Below are positions 1 to 12,100 of a stretch of 64,000 nt of DNA, piece by piece. Both the position numbers and the translations under genes were made by a program. Location: contig NC_049905.1 in the NCBI RefSeq assembly GCF_001411555.2, positions 19,086,097 through 19,150,096 of the forward strand. The letters are read 5' to 3'. The notes beneath the pieces were generated by a model. It worked only from the letters and a program-made list of their open reading frames with translations, did not search any database and was not told the DNA's origin. The stretch's first letter is position 1, and each line of letters starts with the position of its first letter. The stretch is from Juglans regia (taxonomy: Eukaryota > Streptophyta > Magnoliopsida > Fagales > Juglandaceae).

Positions 1-889
1 ACCGTGCCGGCATACACAGCCGGCATGACATGAATGGTAATTACTAATTCAAGAAAATCTAAGAAAGATGTATTCATTTGAATGTAAATGTCCAAAACCA
101 TAAGTGTGCAAAATATAAAGGACAAAACGGTCGGCAAGATCAACTCTTGCAGAAAAGACTCAAAAGTCATGAATATATATGGCAACCGAGAGAGACCCCA
201 TGACCGGCCAACAACTTTGACAAGCCATATGCCATCTCTCATACCTAAAAGCTCAATTGAGAGGATTTTTTCCTTTTTTTTTAATGGTGTTCTATATCAT
301 CTGTGACTTCATTTAATCATGTTTTGCTTACATTTTGGGTTACTTGCATATGTCACCACGGGGGGTCAATGGATGCTAGCTGTTCATCTATCTATATCAT
401 AGTCTATTACTTTGAATTGAGGTTTCCTTCCATGATTTAATGTATATTAACAATCATGAAAACATCACTTGATCTTTGGGCGGGTCCAACTACATGCATG
501 AATTTTGACTTGTAATTGATACAGTGAATCCGGCGAAAGAGGTTTATCCTCGTGAGATTTTGATTATGTTCTTTGATAGTCAAGTCGGAACATGTCCTAA
601 GTGATTGGGTTTTTCTTGAAGGTTCAAGGGAACTTGATATTGTCAAAATGAATGGCCGGATGGGAATTATGTACTTAGGTATCATATGCATGAGTAATTA
701 TTAGGTAGTATTTTCTGAGTACATATATATATATCATGTGATACTCTCATCTTATCATATGATGTTATATTAATTTAAATTAATAATTATATAATCATTT
801 TTAATTACATGACATGCTGTGATACAAAAATAGTAGCACGTCATTTATACTAAAAAAGTATATAATAAATTTCTATTCTATTAGTGGAT
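1..889. other. AT-rich intergenic DNA, part of a repeated upstream module
   Basis: I see no credible gene. The first 70 bases (an 'agccggcatgacat' stretch followed by 'ttcaagaa') resemble sequences near 8650-8710 and 21635-21690, which lie upstream of other receptor-kinase copies. This is therefore probably the 5' flank of a further copy. The short ORFs here have no recognisable domain. Confidence 0.5.
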
Positions 890-2775
890 CTTTTATAATA
901 TAGTAAGCTTTTACTTCATTTCCCTAGCTAGGCTATGTATTTTACTATTTTGTGGGAGGCATAGGGCTCTTTTGTACAGTTTGACGCGAGAGATTATCTT
1001 CCATAATCTCATCGGAAACGTTCCTACTACATTCTTTCACCTCGGCCTTATCTATATATAGCTTTAGCCTTAGGTCGACTCATTTAGGTCCTTTTCATCG
1101 AGTGGATCAATTTGAGTTTGACACTATTATTTGGTATCACCAAATCATGTTTAAAAGGCAATATTTTCAACTAACAAGGTGGTAGTTAATTCAGCTGGTA
1201 CGAACTGGTATTTCATGAATTTAAAGTCAAGAGTTCGAATCAAGACATAAATTGAAATCACTTAGGTACGTAATAAAGCCTGACATTTGGACTATGAGAT
1301 GAGATTTTGGACCAGCTGGATACTTTGTGGAGGGTTGTGGTGACGAGCTCACCCTTGGAGCAATATGTATGACTCAAACCAAACATTCCATAGCAGAGAG
1401 GGGCTCCTACACTGGTCGCCTCCGCCTCTCATTTTTGCTGAAAAAAAGGCAATCTTTCCTTTTAAAAAAATATACTACTATGAAAGACTACAAGAACTAG
1501 ATTACTTTGAATAAAGATATTGAGAATCTCCCTCCTAATTTTAATACTTAATCATTTATAATTAATAGTTTAAGATATAAGAAATGATATTTACAGTCTT
1601 AAGATATGCAAGTTCTACTTATTCTCTTTGAAAAAAGTAGTTAAATCTAAGACCCACATGAAAAAATCATTTTTAAAGATAGACTCTATTTTTTTTCAAA
1701 AAAAAATGTTTGGAACTTACAAAGATTATATCTAACATTATTAAGATATTATTAATTTTATTGAATTGATTGATGTCACCTGCTAACAGTGGGCCTTTCA
1801 TTCCTTCACTCATTGGCTGTTGTATAGAAGGAGAAAACATCATTAAAGAATTGTAATTTAAGGCAAAACATGATTGAAAGTTTAAGAGCTGAACTACAAA
1901 AATGTAGTAGCATTTGGGATTTTTCTTTATAAACTATTAAAAATACAAATGAATTTCCTAATCTTATTCCAAAATCAACGGTACATAATAACATTCTATG
2001 ATGGATATACCTTTTTATTCGCAGAGTATCCATTTTTCTGCATCACATATCACTATTACATTAGAGGATCTTTTAATGATAATAACCATATATTTCATCA
2101 TTTTCCTAGTAATTTTGGGGGAAGCCATAAGACTATTTTTGTACATAGTGTGAGATATTATACCATTTGATGGAAGAGATTATCTTCTAAAATGTTCCTA
2201 CCACATTCTTTCAACTCGGCCTTGTCTATATAAAGAGCTGTGGCCTTAGGACGACTCATTTAAATCCATTTCATCGAATTGAATAAGACTTTGAATATAA
2301 AAAGCACTACCATAAAACACTAAAATAACTGGATCAATTTGAATAAAAATCTTAGAGAATCTAAACCTAATTTTAACACCTAAATATTTATAATTAACAA
2401 TTTAAGATATTATTAAGTTTATTGATTCATTGATATACATGCTAACAGTGGGCCTCCCAAGCATGATTCTTTCACTCATTGGCTGTTGTAGAAATGCCAA
2501 TTATGAAGTTAACAAGCACTCAAGAGTCAATACACATCTATGAATTTTTTTAAGTATTTATTATTTTTAAGAATCCATTATAATTTTTTAATTGATTTGT
2601 ATCAATATAGTTGGTAGTTATTAGCTGATAAATATGATATTTGTTGAAGGGAAAAAAACCCCATGAAATAATTGTAATTTAAGGGCTGAACTAAAAAAAA
2701 AGTAGCATTTGGGGTTTTTTTTTTTAATAAACTATTAAAAATACAAATGAAATTCCTAATCTTATTCCAAAATCA
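890..2775. repeat. Degenerate tandem duplication, two units
   Basis: Two diverged copies lie in the same orientation. Unit 1 covers about 890-1975 and unit 2 about 2060-2775. Shared landmarks, in order, are 'gagattatctt', 'cattctttca', 'ctcggcctt', 'actcattta', 'aacagtgggcct', 'ctcattggctgttgta', 'gtagcatttggg' and 'aaactattaaaaatacaaatga'. Unit 1 is longer partly because it holds a SINE-like insertion. No coding content is seen. Confidence 0.7.
1163..1443 (+). mobile_element. tRNA-derived SINE-like insertion
   Basis: A polymerase III-style internal promoter is visible: an A-box-like stretch around 'ggtagttaattcagctggta' (about 1180-1200) and a B-box-like 'gagttcgaatc' (about 1230-1241). The body ends in a short A run. 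The 10-base direct repeat AAAAGGCAAT at 1153-1162 and 1444-1453 fits a target-site duplication. The sister unit of the surrounding tandem duplication lacks this segment, which supports insertion after the duplication. The exact 5' end is uncertain. Confidence 0.6.
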
Positions 2776-4022
2776 TGAATCCTAACAAATAGAATATGTT
2801 TTTATTTTGACAAAAAATAGCATTTTGTTTCTATTTTAACTTCTGATTGAATACAATTTATCATAAAAAAATAAAAAAAAAGGGATTTATAACATTCATC
2901 ACCCAAAAAATAAAATAAAAGAAAAATAAAAGTAGCTGTGGTGGTTATCTTTTTGATGGGATTGTTGAACAACTTCCCTATTTAGGTCCAACCTTTGATT
3001 GCATATTGGACCATTTTTCTAAAAGGCTTCTTCTGAAAATTCTAAGGTGAAAGGTTAACATCATAGAAGAATATTATTGGCAGCAGTGGTAGATTAGGCG
3101 CCTTCTACCCCTTGGAAGTGTTTTTTTTTTTTTTTTAACTAAAAATAATGTTAGAATGTACAACATTAATATTCTATTTTCATCTCAACCTACTCATGCA
3201 AATAGAATTTAGTAGATTTATTAAAGAGTACCGCTACTCAGTTTAAATTGATGTGATTTTATTTGATCTGTTAGATCTATTTTATAATAAAAATAACTTT
3301 ACAATTTGACGAACCATATTCTTTATGACTAAAATATTTCTTTTTATTAAATATTGTCACGTCAGCAGAATAAGATAATGAAGTTAATAGTAGTACGTTT
3401 CCAACATTATTTAAAAAATGAATTACAAAATCTTCTCCTTCCAAGTAAATTCACAAATTCTTACATTAAATACACCTTTTAAAATGGAGACTTTGTTTAA
3501 ACTTTAGACAAAACTCTCATAAAACGATCGAATCTAATTTTATATGACCTAAAATTTAGACTAGAGTCTCGTGAAAACGTTAGTAATTTATTCCTCCAAG
3601 AAAAATCCCAACTCTGTCGTAGTTTGTAATACCCTTGAAAAAGTATCGCAGCAAGATATGGTCCTAAAATCCTTCCCAACACTATTAGCTAGGGGTCAAC
3701 ACCACACGAGAGTTACGATGGTTGTATTGCTGCAACAAGATCATGCCTCTTATATATGACTAAGTGCTTTGTCTAGTCTATGGGGCAATTGTCACTGCAC
3801 AACAAATGCCTCTTAGGTCTGACTAAGAGTATATTTCAGTTTTCATCTTCTAAGTGTATCTTTCATGGTTTTGCAGGTAGACTTCAAATATGCTATCTGC
3901 AGTGGAGATAGTTTTGGTAGACTTTAGTTATTTTGCATGTGATAGAGGTGGTTAAACTCTTCTTCTACCAACTTCGAATTCAGAAATTAAATATTAATGA
4001 TTATGATAATACTACATAACTA
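2776..4022. other. AT-rich intergenic DNA between the duplication and copy A
   Basis: There are homopolymer tracts and AT-rich sequence. The small ORFs at 3497-3759 on both strands overlap each other and have no recognisable domain. The last part is the immediate 3' flank of the receptor-kinase copy A. I see no gene. Confidence 0.5.
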
Positions 4023-7000
4023 TCACTGAGTAAGCTTTTTTCTGATTAAATTAAGCTCAGCTACAACATCTCTCACATTCATTCGTTTTTCGGGTTGTTC
4101 AAGAGAACATGCAACTCCAATCTGGAAAATCAAAACCAAGCACTCTTGAGTTTTGTTTCTTCTTGTAATATTGCTGTTATTTTGGCCATTGTTTCTAGTT
4201 GTCTCCTCTTCCCTTTCATGAAAAAGAGTTGGATCCGAAATCTCTACCACTCCTTGAGGCAAGGCTGTCTTGACAAAGGAATGTAGGTTTAGAGTGCCCT
4301 GAAAGATTTCATCAGTGGGTCTCTTTCCTGTGAACATTTCTAATAGAAGGATCCCATAACTGTATATATCGCCATGGGTTGACACTTCATTTCCCATACC
4401 ATACTCTGCAATTTGAAACATACACTATATTAGAATGCAACATTAGTTTCTCAAAAATGGAGCATTTATGTTAAGAAAGAAAGGATAGAAATGTTTTTTT
4501 CACCAGGAGCTGCATAACCAATAGTTCCTCTTAATCCAATAGTGCTGGAGTAAGTGGTAGAAGAGTTATGGTTGCCTTCAAGGAGAGAATATTGCCATGC
4601 CAAAATCACCCAAGTGTCCAATCATTTCACTATCGAGAAGAACATTGCTCGGCTTTAGGTCACAATGAATGACTTGTTTTTGGCAATGATGATGTAGATA
4701 TTCCAATGCACTCACAACATCAATGACGATATCCAACCTTTGAAATAGATCTAGATTTCTTTGGTTCTGATGCACTTCATCTTCTGTAGCAGTTGCATGC
4801 AACCATTCTTCAAGGCTTCCGTTGACCATGAACTCATAAACTAGAGCCTTGAAATCATTACCATGGTAATCAACACTTGAACAAACTGTAAGAACCTTTA
4901 CAAGATTTCGATGTCTGATGTTTCTCAAGGCTTCACACTCAACAAGAAAGCTTTTGAAGGCTCCACGGCGCAGAAGGTTGAAGACCTTGACAGCAATTAT
5001 AGTTCCACTCTCATCAAGAACTCCTTTATAGACAGATCCAAAACCACCCACACCAACCAATTTTGCTGAAGAGAATCTATCAGTGGCTTTTAGGAGACTT
5101 TGGTAAGATATATTCAAAAGAAAATTTCCTGAAGAACTTGTTATGGACACTTTTCGTTTCTTTCTCAAACAAGAAACATACAAAAAGTACAGCACCAAAG
5201 TGACTCCTAGTAGCCCTAGAACTGTAGATATTATTAATTTCAAGGTTGAGGTCAATTTTGTATTCCCAAGCTTTTTGAAGTTGCATTTAGGCAAGTGCAT
5301 CTCAGGAATTCCCCCACATAGTTGACTGTTCCCTGCAACTAAAGCTAAACTTAAATTCTTGAAAACGCCATCTGTTGGCACCGACCCCGCAAAATTGTTG
5401 TATGATATATCTAATTTCTGCAAAGACTTCATATCCACAAGAATGTCAGTGATTTTTCCCGATAAATTGTTCCTAGAAAGATTTAAATGTTGAAGTCTTG
5501 TCAGAAAGACAAAACTTTGCGGAGCAGCTCCTTGGAAGAAGTTTCTTTCCAAGGATAGATACTCCAGCTTAATGCAACTGCCAAGACTGCTAGGAATTTC
5601 ACTAGATAACATGTTCCTTGAGATATATAATGCACCTAGATTCTTAAGATTTCCAACTTCCATGGGAAGAGGACCTGTAAGACAATTTAGGGACAAAATT
5701 AGGTAAATTGATAAAGATGTGAGACCAAAGATCTGTGGGGGTATGGAACCACTGAAATTGTTACGAGAATTGTCAAGTGCAATCAAAGATTTGCAATTGC
5801 CTAGACTTGAGGGGATGCTTCCGCCAAGGTTATTTCCATATAAATCAAGTTCAAGTAACAAAGTTAAATTTCCAAGAGAGTGCGGGATGCTGCCTGAGAG
5901 ATTGTTTCCCGATAGACCCATTGTCTTTAACCTATGAAGCCTACCGATAGCAGTTGGAATGTTACCTGACACTTGGTTGTCTTCCAAGGAGAATGCTTCT
6001 AAGTTGACAAGATTCAAGATCCCACTCAGAATCATTCCAACCATTTTGTTTTGATCCATTCGAATTATTCTTAGGGTCAATGACAAGTTACCGATGCATT
6101 CGGGAAAGACGCCACCAAAATTGTTGGTGTGTAATGACAAAACGTCTAACTTGGTTGCATTGGCCAAAGAGCAGATAAAACTCAAGTCCTGATCAACCTC
6201 TCCACTTCCCCCCAAATTGTTTCTAAAAGCAGTAAAGAAATTCAGCTTATGCAACTTTTCCAAAGAAGGTACATTTCCAGTAAATTTGTTCGTTGCAATT
6301 TGAAGTAGCTCCAAATTTGAGGCATTGGATATTGAAGGAGGGATGGAACCAGTAAATTGGTTATATGTAATGGAGAAGTGTAGGAGATTAGGAAGAGTAG
6401 TTTTGCCCAAGTCCCAAGGAAGACTCCCTCGTAATTGATTATCTACTATATTAAAAACTGTAATAGAAGAGAGATTGAAGATTGATGGAGGGATGGTACC
6501 TGAAAGCTTATTTTCAGAAAGTACAATAGTTGTAAGATTTATGAGTTGGCCTAGTGTATTCGGAATACTCCCACCCAAATTATTTGAGGATATATGAAGT
6601 TCCTCAAGTGAAGATAAGTTTCCAAGAGATGAAGGAATACTTCCTGTTAGTCTGTTATTGTCAGCATAAAATCCTCCAAGCTTTGACAAGAAGCTAAACT
6701 CGATTGGAATGGCTCCAACAAGTTGGTTAGAAAAAAGTTTGATGCTTTCGATGTTTGAGCAATTGGATAAATTGGATGGGATTTTGCCAACCATCGAGTT
6801 ATTGTACAAAGACAATGTCTTTAGTTGATGGAAACTACCTATTTGTGGAGGGATTTCATGACCAAATCTATTGTTTTGGAGACGTAGAATCCTTAGAAAG
6901 TTCAAATTTTCAATGAAAGGAGATATAGAACCTGCGAGTTCCCAAGATTCCAAGCGCAACTCAATGACCCTCTGGTGCCGATGACCACATGTAACACCAT

Positions 7001-7223
7001 ACCATAAGCAAAAGTAGGTGGTTTCATTCCATGAGCTGAAAACCATGAAAGGATCATGGCTTATTTTGGCTTTGAATTCAAGCAAGGCTAGTCGGTCGGT
7101 CTCATTTCAGGCCATGGCATAGGTACTGCACGAATCAATGCACAAGACAGAAGCAACAACAAGGATGATGGAAAAAGCAAACCGATAGAATAGTGAAGAA
7201 CTCAAGGTGGAAATTAGCCCCAT
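4023..7223 (-). pseudogene. LRR receptor-like kinase copy A (subfamily XII), disrupted
   Basis: This is a relative of the cell-surface immune receptors FLS2, EFR and Xa21. Transcription is leftward. Exon 1 runs from the ATG at 7223 to 4504, the intron is 4406-4503 (98 bp, GT-AG) and exon 2 is 4405-4023. Visible parts are a signal peptide, the LRRNT domain, about 20 LRRs, a CGGIPE C-cap, a transmembrane segment and a Ser/Thr kinase with HCDLKPSN (non-RD). Two lesions are seen. First, a TGA at 7107-7109 replaces the GGG of the intact copy D right after the signal peptide (codon 39). Second, about one extra base after FSP near 4578 puts a stop in the activation segment before the intron; the frame resumes with TIGYAAP. 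An ORF from an internal Met at 7085 is long (835 aa) but has no signal peptide and no complete kinase. It is most likely a recent pseudogene. Confidence 0.88.
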
Positions 7224-8042
7224 GATGCTGGGAAAAATCTCAAGGAGATGAAATGAAGAAGGCTAAACTAGTTGTTTTGGCAGCTCAAGGGATCAGAAAC
7301 AAATTTCTAGAAAAGGACTAAGTATGGAATAATAAGAGGTAAAGGACTGAGTATGGAATATTAAGAGGTAAATTCCTCTCAATACATATCAGATTATATA
7401 ACCATTCCATATTCAATGCATCTTCTTCAATTATAAATGACATGTAGTGGTAAAGGACTGAGTATGGGATAATAATCAATGACCATGTTCAATCAATGGT
7501 AGGCCGGTCGCTCGTCAACATTTTATATTAGCTGATCACTATTTTATTCAATGGATGTTGAACTTGCCTTTTATTTCTCGTTGCATTGCATTAGAATTTC
7601 TTTAAACTTAGATTGCATTTTACTCAATTCAATTCCCACCCACGACAAAAGCAGCGCAATAAATTAGATGTTGTTTATATTTGCAATCCCATCATGTTAA
7701 TTTTTTTTATTAATCTTGACCTAATCCATTTTAAATAAACATATAAACCATCGAGGATGAGTTGAGATTTTGTCTAGTACTGAATAATCTACTACCAAAC
7801 TTATAATATAATTAATTAGGATATTAGGTGATCAGACACATTTGATTATTTAATATTTGTTGATGTTAATACAGATAAACAGAATAAAAAATAATGAATG
7901 CTACTTATCCGGCCCTATGATTGGTATTGTTGTGATAAATGGAGTTTTTAAGATTTTCAAGAAGTAGAAGAAGATAATAAAAAGATTTCAGCAAACATAC
8001 AGGACATCAAGATTTAAATAGTTCGGCTTGAAGAGAAGCCTA
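7224..8042. other. 5' flank of copy A
   Basis: This is non-coding. Stretches around 7500-7870 ('ggccggtcgc', 'aatggatgtt', 'ttaggatattaggtgatcagacacattt') recur upstream of copy D (44780-45030) and near 47200, so this is the shared 5' flank of the duplicated gene module. Confidence 0.6.
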
Positions 8043-8330
8043 CATCCATTAGTGGAGACGATCTCAAAGTGTAACACCCTATTCTTGTAAGCTAAGAAAG
8101 TCACGTGATTACGTAAATAAAGCCAGACAAGATATTTGTATAATTAAATAAAATATTGTCTATCACATAAAAATAGAGCACCGTTGGAACCGACATCCAT
8201 TAGTGGAGACGGTCTCATAGTGTAACACCCCATTCCCTTGAGCTAAGAATGTCACGTGCTTATATAAATAAAGTCAAGCAATAGCTAGATTTGTATAATT
8301 AAATAAAACATTATTTATCACATAAAAAAT
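8043..8330. repeat. Two-unit tandem repeat of about 145 bp
   Basis: Two copies share 'catccattagtggagac', 'tgtaacaccc', 'gtcacgtg', 'ataaataaag' and 'tttgtataattaaataaaa'. Unit 1 starts near 8043 and unit 2 near 8190. Each contains a 'tgtaacaccc' motif of the kind that starts many plant LTRs, so it may derive from an LTR. No coding potential. Confidence 0.65.
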
Positions 8331-8615
8331 AGGCTAGAATCAAGAATTGTTCCTACAACAACAATTCATGTATATATATGTGAATTCTCTGAATTGTTTT
8401 GCAATTGCACACGCTATAAAAATTGTTGAATCAATTATGAAAAGTTTATTTGTAATTGCACTCACATAAATGTTTTTAGTTAAATTTTGCATCCACTGAA
8501 TTAATTGAATCTAGCTTTAAAATCATAGTGCCATAAATTGGATCTAGCTATCAATTTGTGTTACATTTTAACTTACTTTTTATTGAAGTAATGACATATA
8601 AAATCATTTAAAATC

Positions 8616-8641
8616 ATATATATATATATATATATATATAT
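8616..8641. repeat. AT dinucleotide microsatellite
   Basis: Uninterrupted (AT)n tract. Confidence 0.9.
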
Positions 8642-8820
8642 GTCTCTTTGTCAACTGAGCCGGCATGGTAGAAATCGTGATTATTAATTCAAGAAGAATA
8701 AAGTAAGAGGTACTTTATTCTTGTGTGAATATCCAAATAAAAGTACTGAAAGGACTCGATCTTAATTGTGCATATATAGTGGGAAAAAAAAAAAGAAAAG
8801 TTCGAAACTAAAAGCATTCA

Positions 8821-9060
8821 ATCTACCCACCAGCTACGAGGGCAGCTGCTTTATGACGTCGAACACAAGCCATACCCACCCTGTTCAAGTTGTATATGCC
8901 CACCAATTATGAGGCAGCTGGTTTATGATGAAAATGATGAAGTTATACGCACCTGCTCCTAGGTTAACTAGTCAATCCGCCAACTTGTTACCTACCCTGT
9001 AGACATGAACAATTTTAAAATGCACAGTGAATGGATATCATGCATAGTGGGGTTCGGGGG
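8821..9060 (-). mobile_element. Relic of a LINE RNase H region
   Basis: The stretch 'ctagtcaatccgccaacttg' followed by 'ttacctaccctgtagacatgaac' resembles the RNase H-coding part of the LINE at about 36550-36600 ('actagtcagcaactttg', 'ttaccttccctataaac'). A similar relic lies at 39770-39810 beside copy D. It is too short and degenerate to assign to a lineage. Confidence 0.4.
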
Positions 9061-9079
9061 CGATGCTCCTATGGAGATT

Positions 9080-9450
9080 TTTTGACCCAGTTTATGACTC
9101 AGAAAATGCTAGACAGAAAGTTTGCTCTATAGATAGCTTAAGCGAAACTCAAGTAGAGAGTTCAAGCTCGAGCAAACATTAGACAGAGAGTTCACTTGAA
9201 ACTTGTTCGACACCTCACTCTAGCGTATAATCCAAAATTTGTGAAATTAGGACTTCCGCTATGTAACCCTATAATTATATTTATAATGAATAGTATGGCC
9301 GTCTAGAACAACATAATTTCACCATGAGTGTATCTTGTCATTCTTGAAGATAATAAAATCCTTTGTAGCTCTGCGGATATAAGCACGTTGTTGAACTACG
9401 TAAATCTTTGTTTCATGTGTTTGATTTTCCCGATTGTCTTTATTTTTGTT
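9080..9450 (+). mobile_element. Possible copia LTR remnant
   Basis: The sequence around 9340-9420 ('tttgtagctctgcggatata', then 'gcacgttgttgaactacg', then 'taaatctttgt') resembles the 3' part of plant copia LTRs. That is recalled from the family, not demonstrated here. No partner LTR, PBS or TSD was found. Confidence 0.3.
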
Positions 9451-9469
9451 GTATTTTTTTTCAAACGAG

Positions 9470-9790
9470 TATTTATTTATTAGAAAAGTAATAAGAAAAA
9501 GGAATAAAAGTTAAATGGTGGGGAAGCCAAAGAAGAAAATAATGGGTACGCAAAAGCAATAAACAGATGAGGATTCATATTTTTATTGTGAAGGTAATAA
9601 CAAAAAGGAGATATTTTTAAACTTACAGACGGAATGGCCGAAGGATACAACTCATTAAAAACAAAACTTTATTCTTAAAAGATAGCTTTAACTTATAGCA
9701 CTATTAATATATTGTTGGAAATATTTTCGATTGCCTCTTTTTTTCCACTTTGAAAAAGCTTTTTTCTGATTAAATTAAGCTCGATATTTC
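9470..9790 (-). pseudogene. Relic of an LRR receptor-kinase exon 2 end and its 3' flank
   Basis: About 40 bases at 9747-9783, containing 'cactttgaaaaagc', 'ttttttctgattaaattaag' and 'ctc', match the last codons of exon 2 in copies A, B and D (the LIRKK segment). The preceding 'ttattagaaaagtaata' matches their 3' flank. The rest of the gene is absent. This is the minimal surviving piece of a further copy in the same orientation. Confidence 0.6.
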
Positions 9791-10585
9791 AAATAAAAGC
9801 CTAATTGCTAAATGTTCAAGACTACTGTACTAAAGATTAATGCCTATCACACTGAAAATTTCAACCAACTTCGATAAAGGCAGAGTCTAACTACCCAAAT
9901 TTTCAAGCCTATCGTACCAAGATTGAAGTCTAGAATTTTGGAACTGTACCTAGTGACTTATGGATTTACCCTGAGCCCTAAAATCCTAGATTTACCCTAA
10001 GCCCTAAAATCCTTGATATCACTTGTGGCACCCTCGACCCCTACTTGGGTTTTGGCAGGAGTAGCAACGCCGGGGTGTTGGCTGCTCTGGTCACACACCC
10101 CCAGTGCAATGTGGAAGCAAGTGTATGCAAGCATGCAATATAAAAGTGTTCAAATTCTTAATGCCATATAAAAATTATTTTTTGAAACCAACTACCTCAA
10201 TATAATTAACTTACCAAAATACCAAGTCATCAGAACATGACAAAATTCTTAACAAAAATCGCTAATACTCATAGAAACTTTTTATACTTAATCCACTATA
10301 CTTAAATCATCTCACTCATGCTCTATAATCTTGGTTCTCAGCTGAAATATTCAAATTATCTGAAAAATATTGTAGAGATAAAAGGGTGCTAAAGCACAAG
10401 AAGTGTTTGATGAATAACCTCAAACAAAAAGTATTTTTGTATATATGATTTTTACATTTCCATTGTCATTTTCTCTATTACAATTGTAAACACTCAGTTT
10501 GTATTTATAAAGTACAATAACCAATCAGAGAACAATAAATATTCTCATGGAATATTCTTTGTCAGAGTTAGTTAGGCCACTGCAG

Positions 10586-10690
10586 TGTGCACAACAGGTG
10601 CATCCGTAGCTGTTGGTTGAGGCAATATTCCAGAGGAGTGCACAGTAGGTGCATCCGTAGCTGTTGGTTAAGGCAATGCTCCAGAGGTCT
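10586..10690. repeat. Two-unit tandem repeat, period about 52 bp
   Basis: The block 'ggtgcatccgtagctgttgg' occurs twice with flanking 'gaggcaat' or 'aaggcaat' and 'ccagagg'. It lies inside the long LTR. Confidence 0.7.
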
Positions 10691-10974
10691 CGGCATGCAC
10701 ACCATGTGCTAAGGCAAATGCCTCAATAAGGGATGAGTTATCAACAACTCAGTAAGCAGAAAACATATGCTAACATGTAAACATGAGCATTTACAAAACT
10801 CAGAATGCAAAATAAAACATTTATATTTTTAGAATGCAGAATCAGAACATTTGTCAAAATATCAGAACGAAAATTTTTGAAACATTCTTATTCAAAAAAA
10901 CCTTTGGATATCAAAATCTAAGACATCATCTTCATATCATATCAGAGCATCACAACGAAACAGATATCATGTTT

Positions 10975-11190
10975 AACCCCCGTGATAGGATTATAAACCA
11001 CTATTATACCCGTGACGGGGTCGTATGCCACTATTATACCCATGGTAGAGCCGTATACCACTATTATACCCATGGCAGGGTCATATACCATATTTAACCC
11101 CTGTGGTAAGGTTATAAACCACCATTATACCCGTGACGGGGCCGTATACCATTATTATACCCGTGACAGGGCCTTATCCGGAACAAAATA
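10975..11190. repeat. Minisatellite, about six units of roughly 36 bp
   Basis: The units contain 'cactattataccc', then 'gtgacggggtcgta' or 'atggcagggtcata', then 'tacca'. The sister elements near 20260 and 56990 have a single related block ('ccctaccacgggggttaa'), so the array looks like an expansion private to this copy. Confidence 0.75.
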
Positions 11191-11944
11191 GAAACAACAT
11201 CGGAACTAGATTATAATCATATACATAATCAAAAATTTATGCCAAAGTTTTCAGATGACACATCATATCAAAACAGAGTACTAAATAGCTTTAGATCATT
11301 TTACATATTTAAAAACAGATTCAGAACATCTTCACATCACATGCACGAATTTTTAAATTTCATATTCGCTCTTTTTGCACAGTTCAAAAACAGAATTCCA
11401 AAAATTTGCTCAAGTCTACACCAATCATGTCAACAATACTTTTTTCTTTTATACAGATTTCATGAGTATGTAGAACACAACTAAGGTTGTTGCAAATTTC
11501 CTTTCAACAAATATGCATATTTTCATAAATTAACCCCAGTTAATTTTCTTTTTATGCAAAGTATAGCATAAAAATCCCGCTTACTTTGACTTTTTAACTT
11601 TTTAGAATTTTTCCACTACAGTGCAAAACAAATATTAATCGTCACCTATAAAATAATCATGTAACTTATGTAAATTTCCAACTGAACACGTATTTCATAA
11701 ATAAAACCCAAAATACCTAAATAACCTAGATTTCATTTACCTATAATCACTCCCCAAATACTATGATTTTCACTAATTTCACATATTAATCGATTGAAGT
11801 CTAAAACAATTCTCCACCCCCAACCATCTATTTTGTCTTAGTTTTATTACAATAATATCATTGTAAGTAATAATCACTGGATCACTTTCTAGGGGTATAT
11901 ATGTAACTTATTCTCTGGGGCTTAAATTTTTAACAAGTGAAAAG

Positions 11945-12100
11945 GAGGAGAGAGAGAGAGGCTTAAACATGAGTTATGGCTCGACCGTGAACCTCCGACA
12001 TGGGTGAGACGGTGGTTGTTCCATCAGTAGAACAATAAAATGAGAGAGAGAGAGACAGAGAGACAGAGAGAGAAAGCGTGGGAGAAAGAGAGACAAAGAG
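11945..12100. repeat. Purine-rich GA microsatellite region
   Basis: Imperfect (GA)n runs. The ORFs reported on the opposite strand are Ser/Leu-rich artefacts of this repeat. Confidence 0.8.

Noticed and set aside
4578..7085. Copy A as a functional 835-aa receptor kinase gene
   Set aside because: The start would fall inside the LRRNT domain without a signal peptide, the true start is followed by an in-frame stop, and the kinase ends before the APE motif.
10975..11190. A CRISPR-like array
   Set aside because: The repeats are directly adjacent and vary throughout, with no unique spacers, and the context is a plant retroelement. It is a minisatellite.
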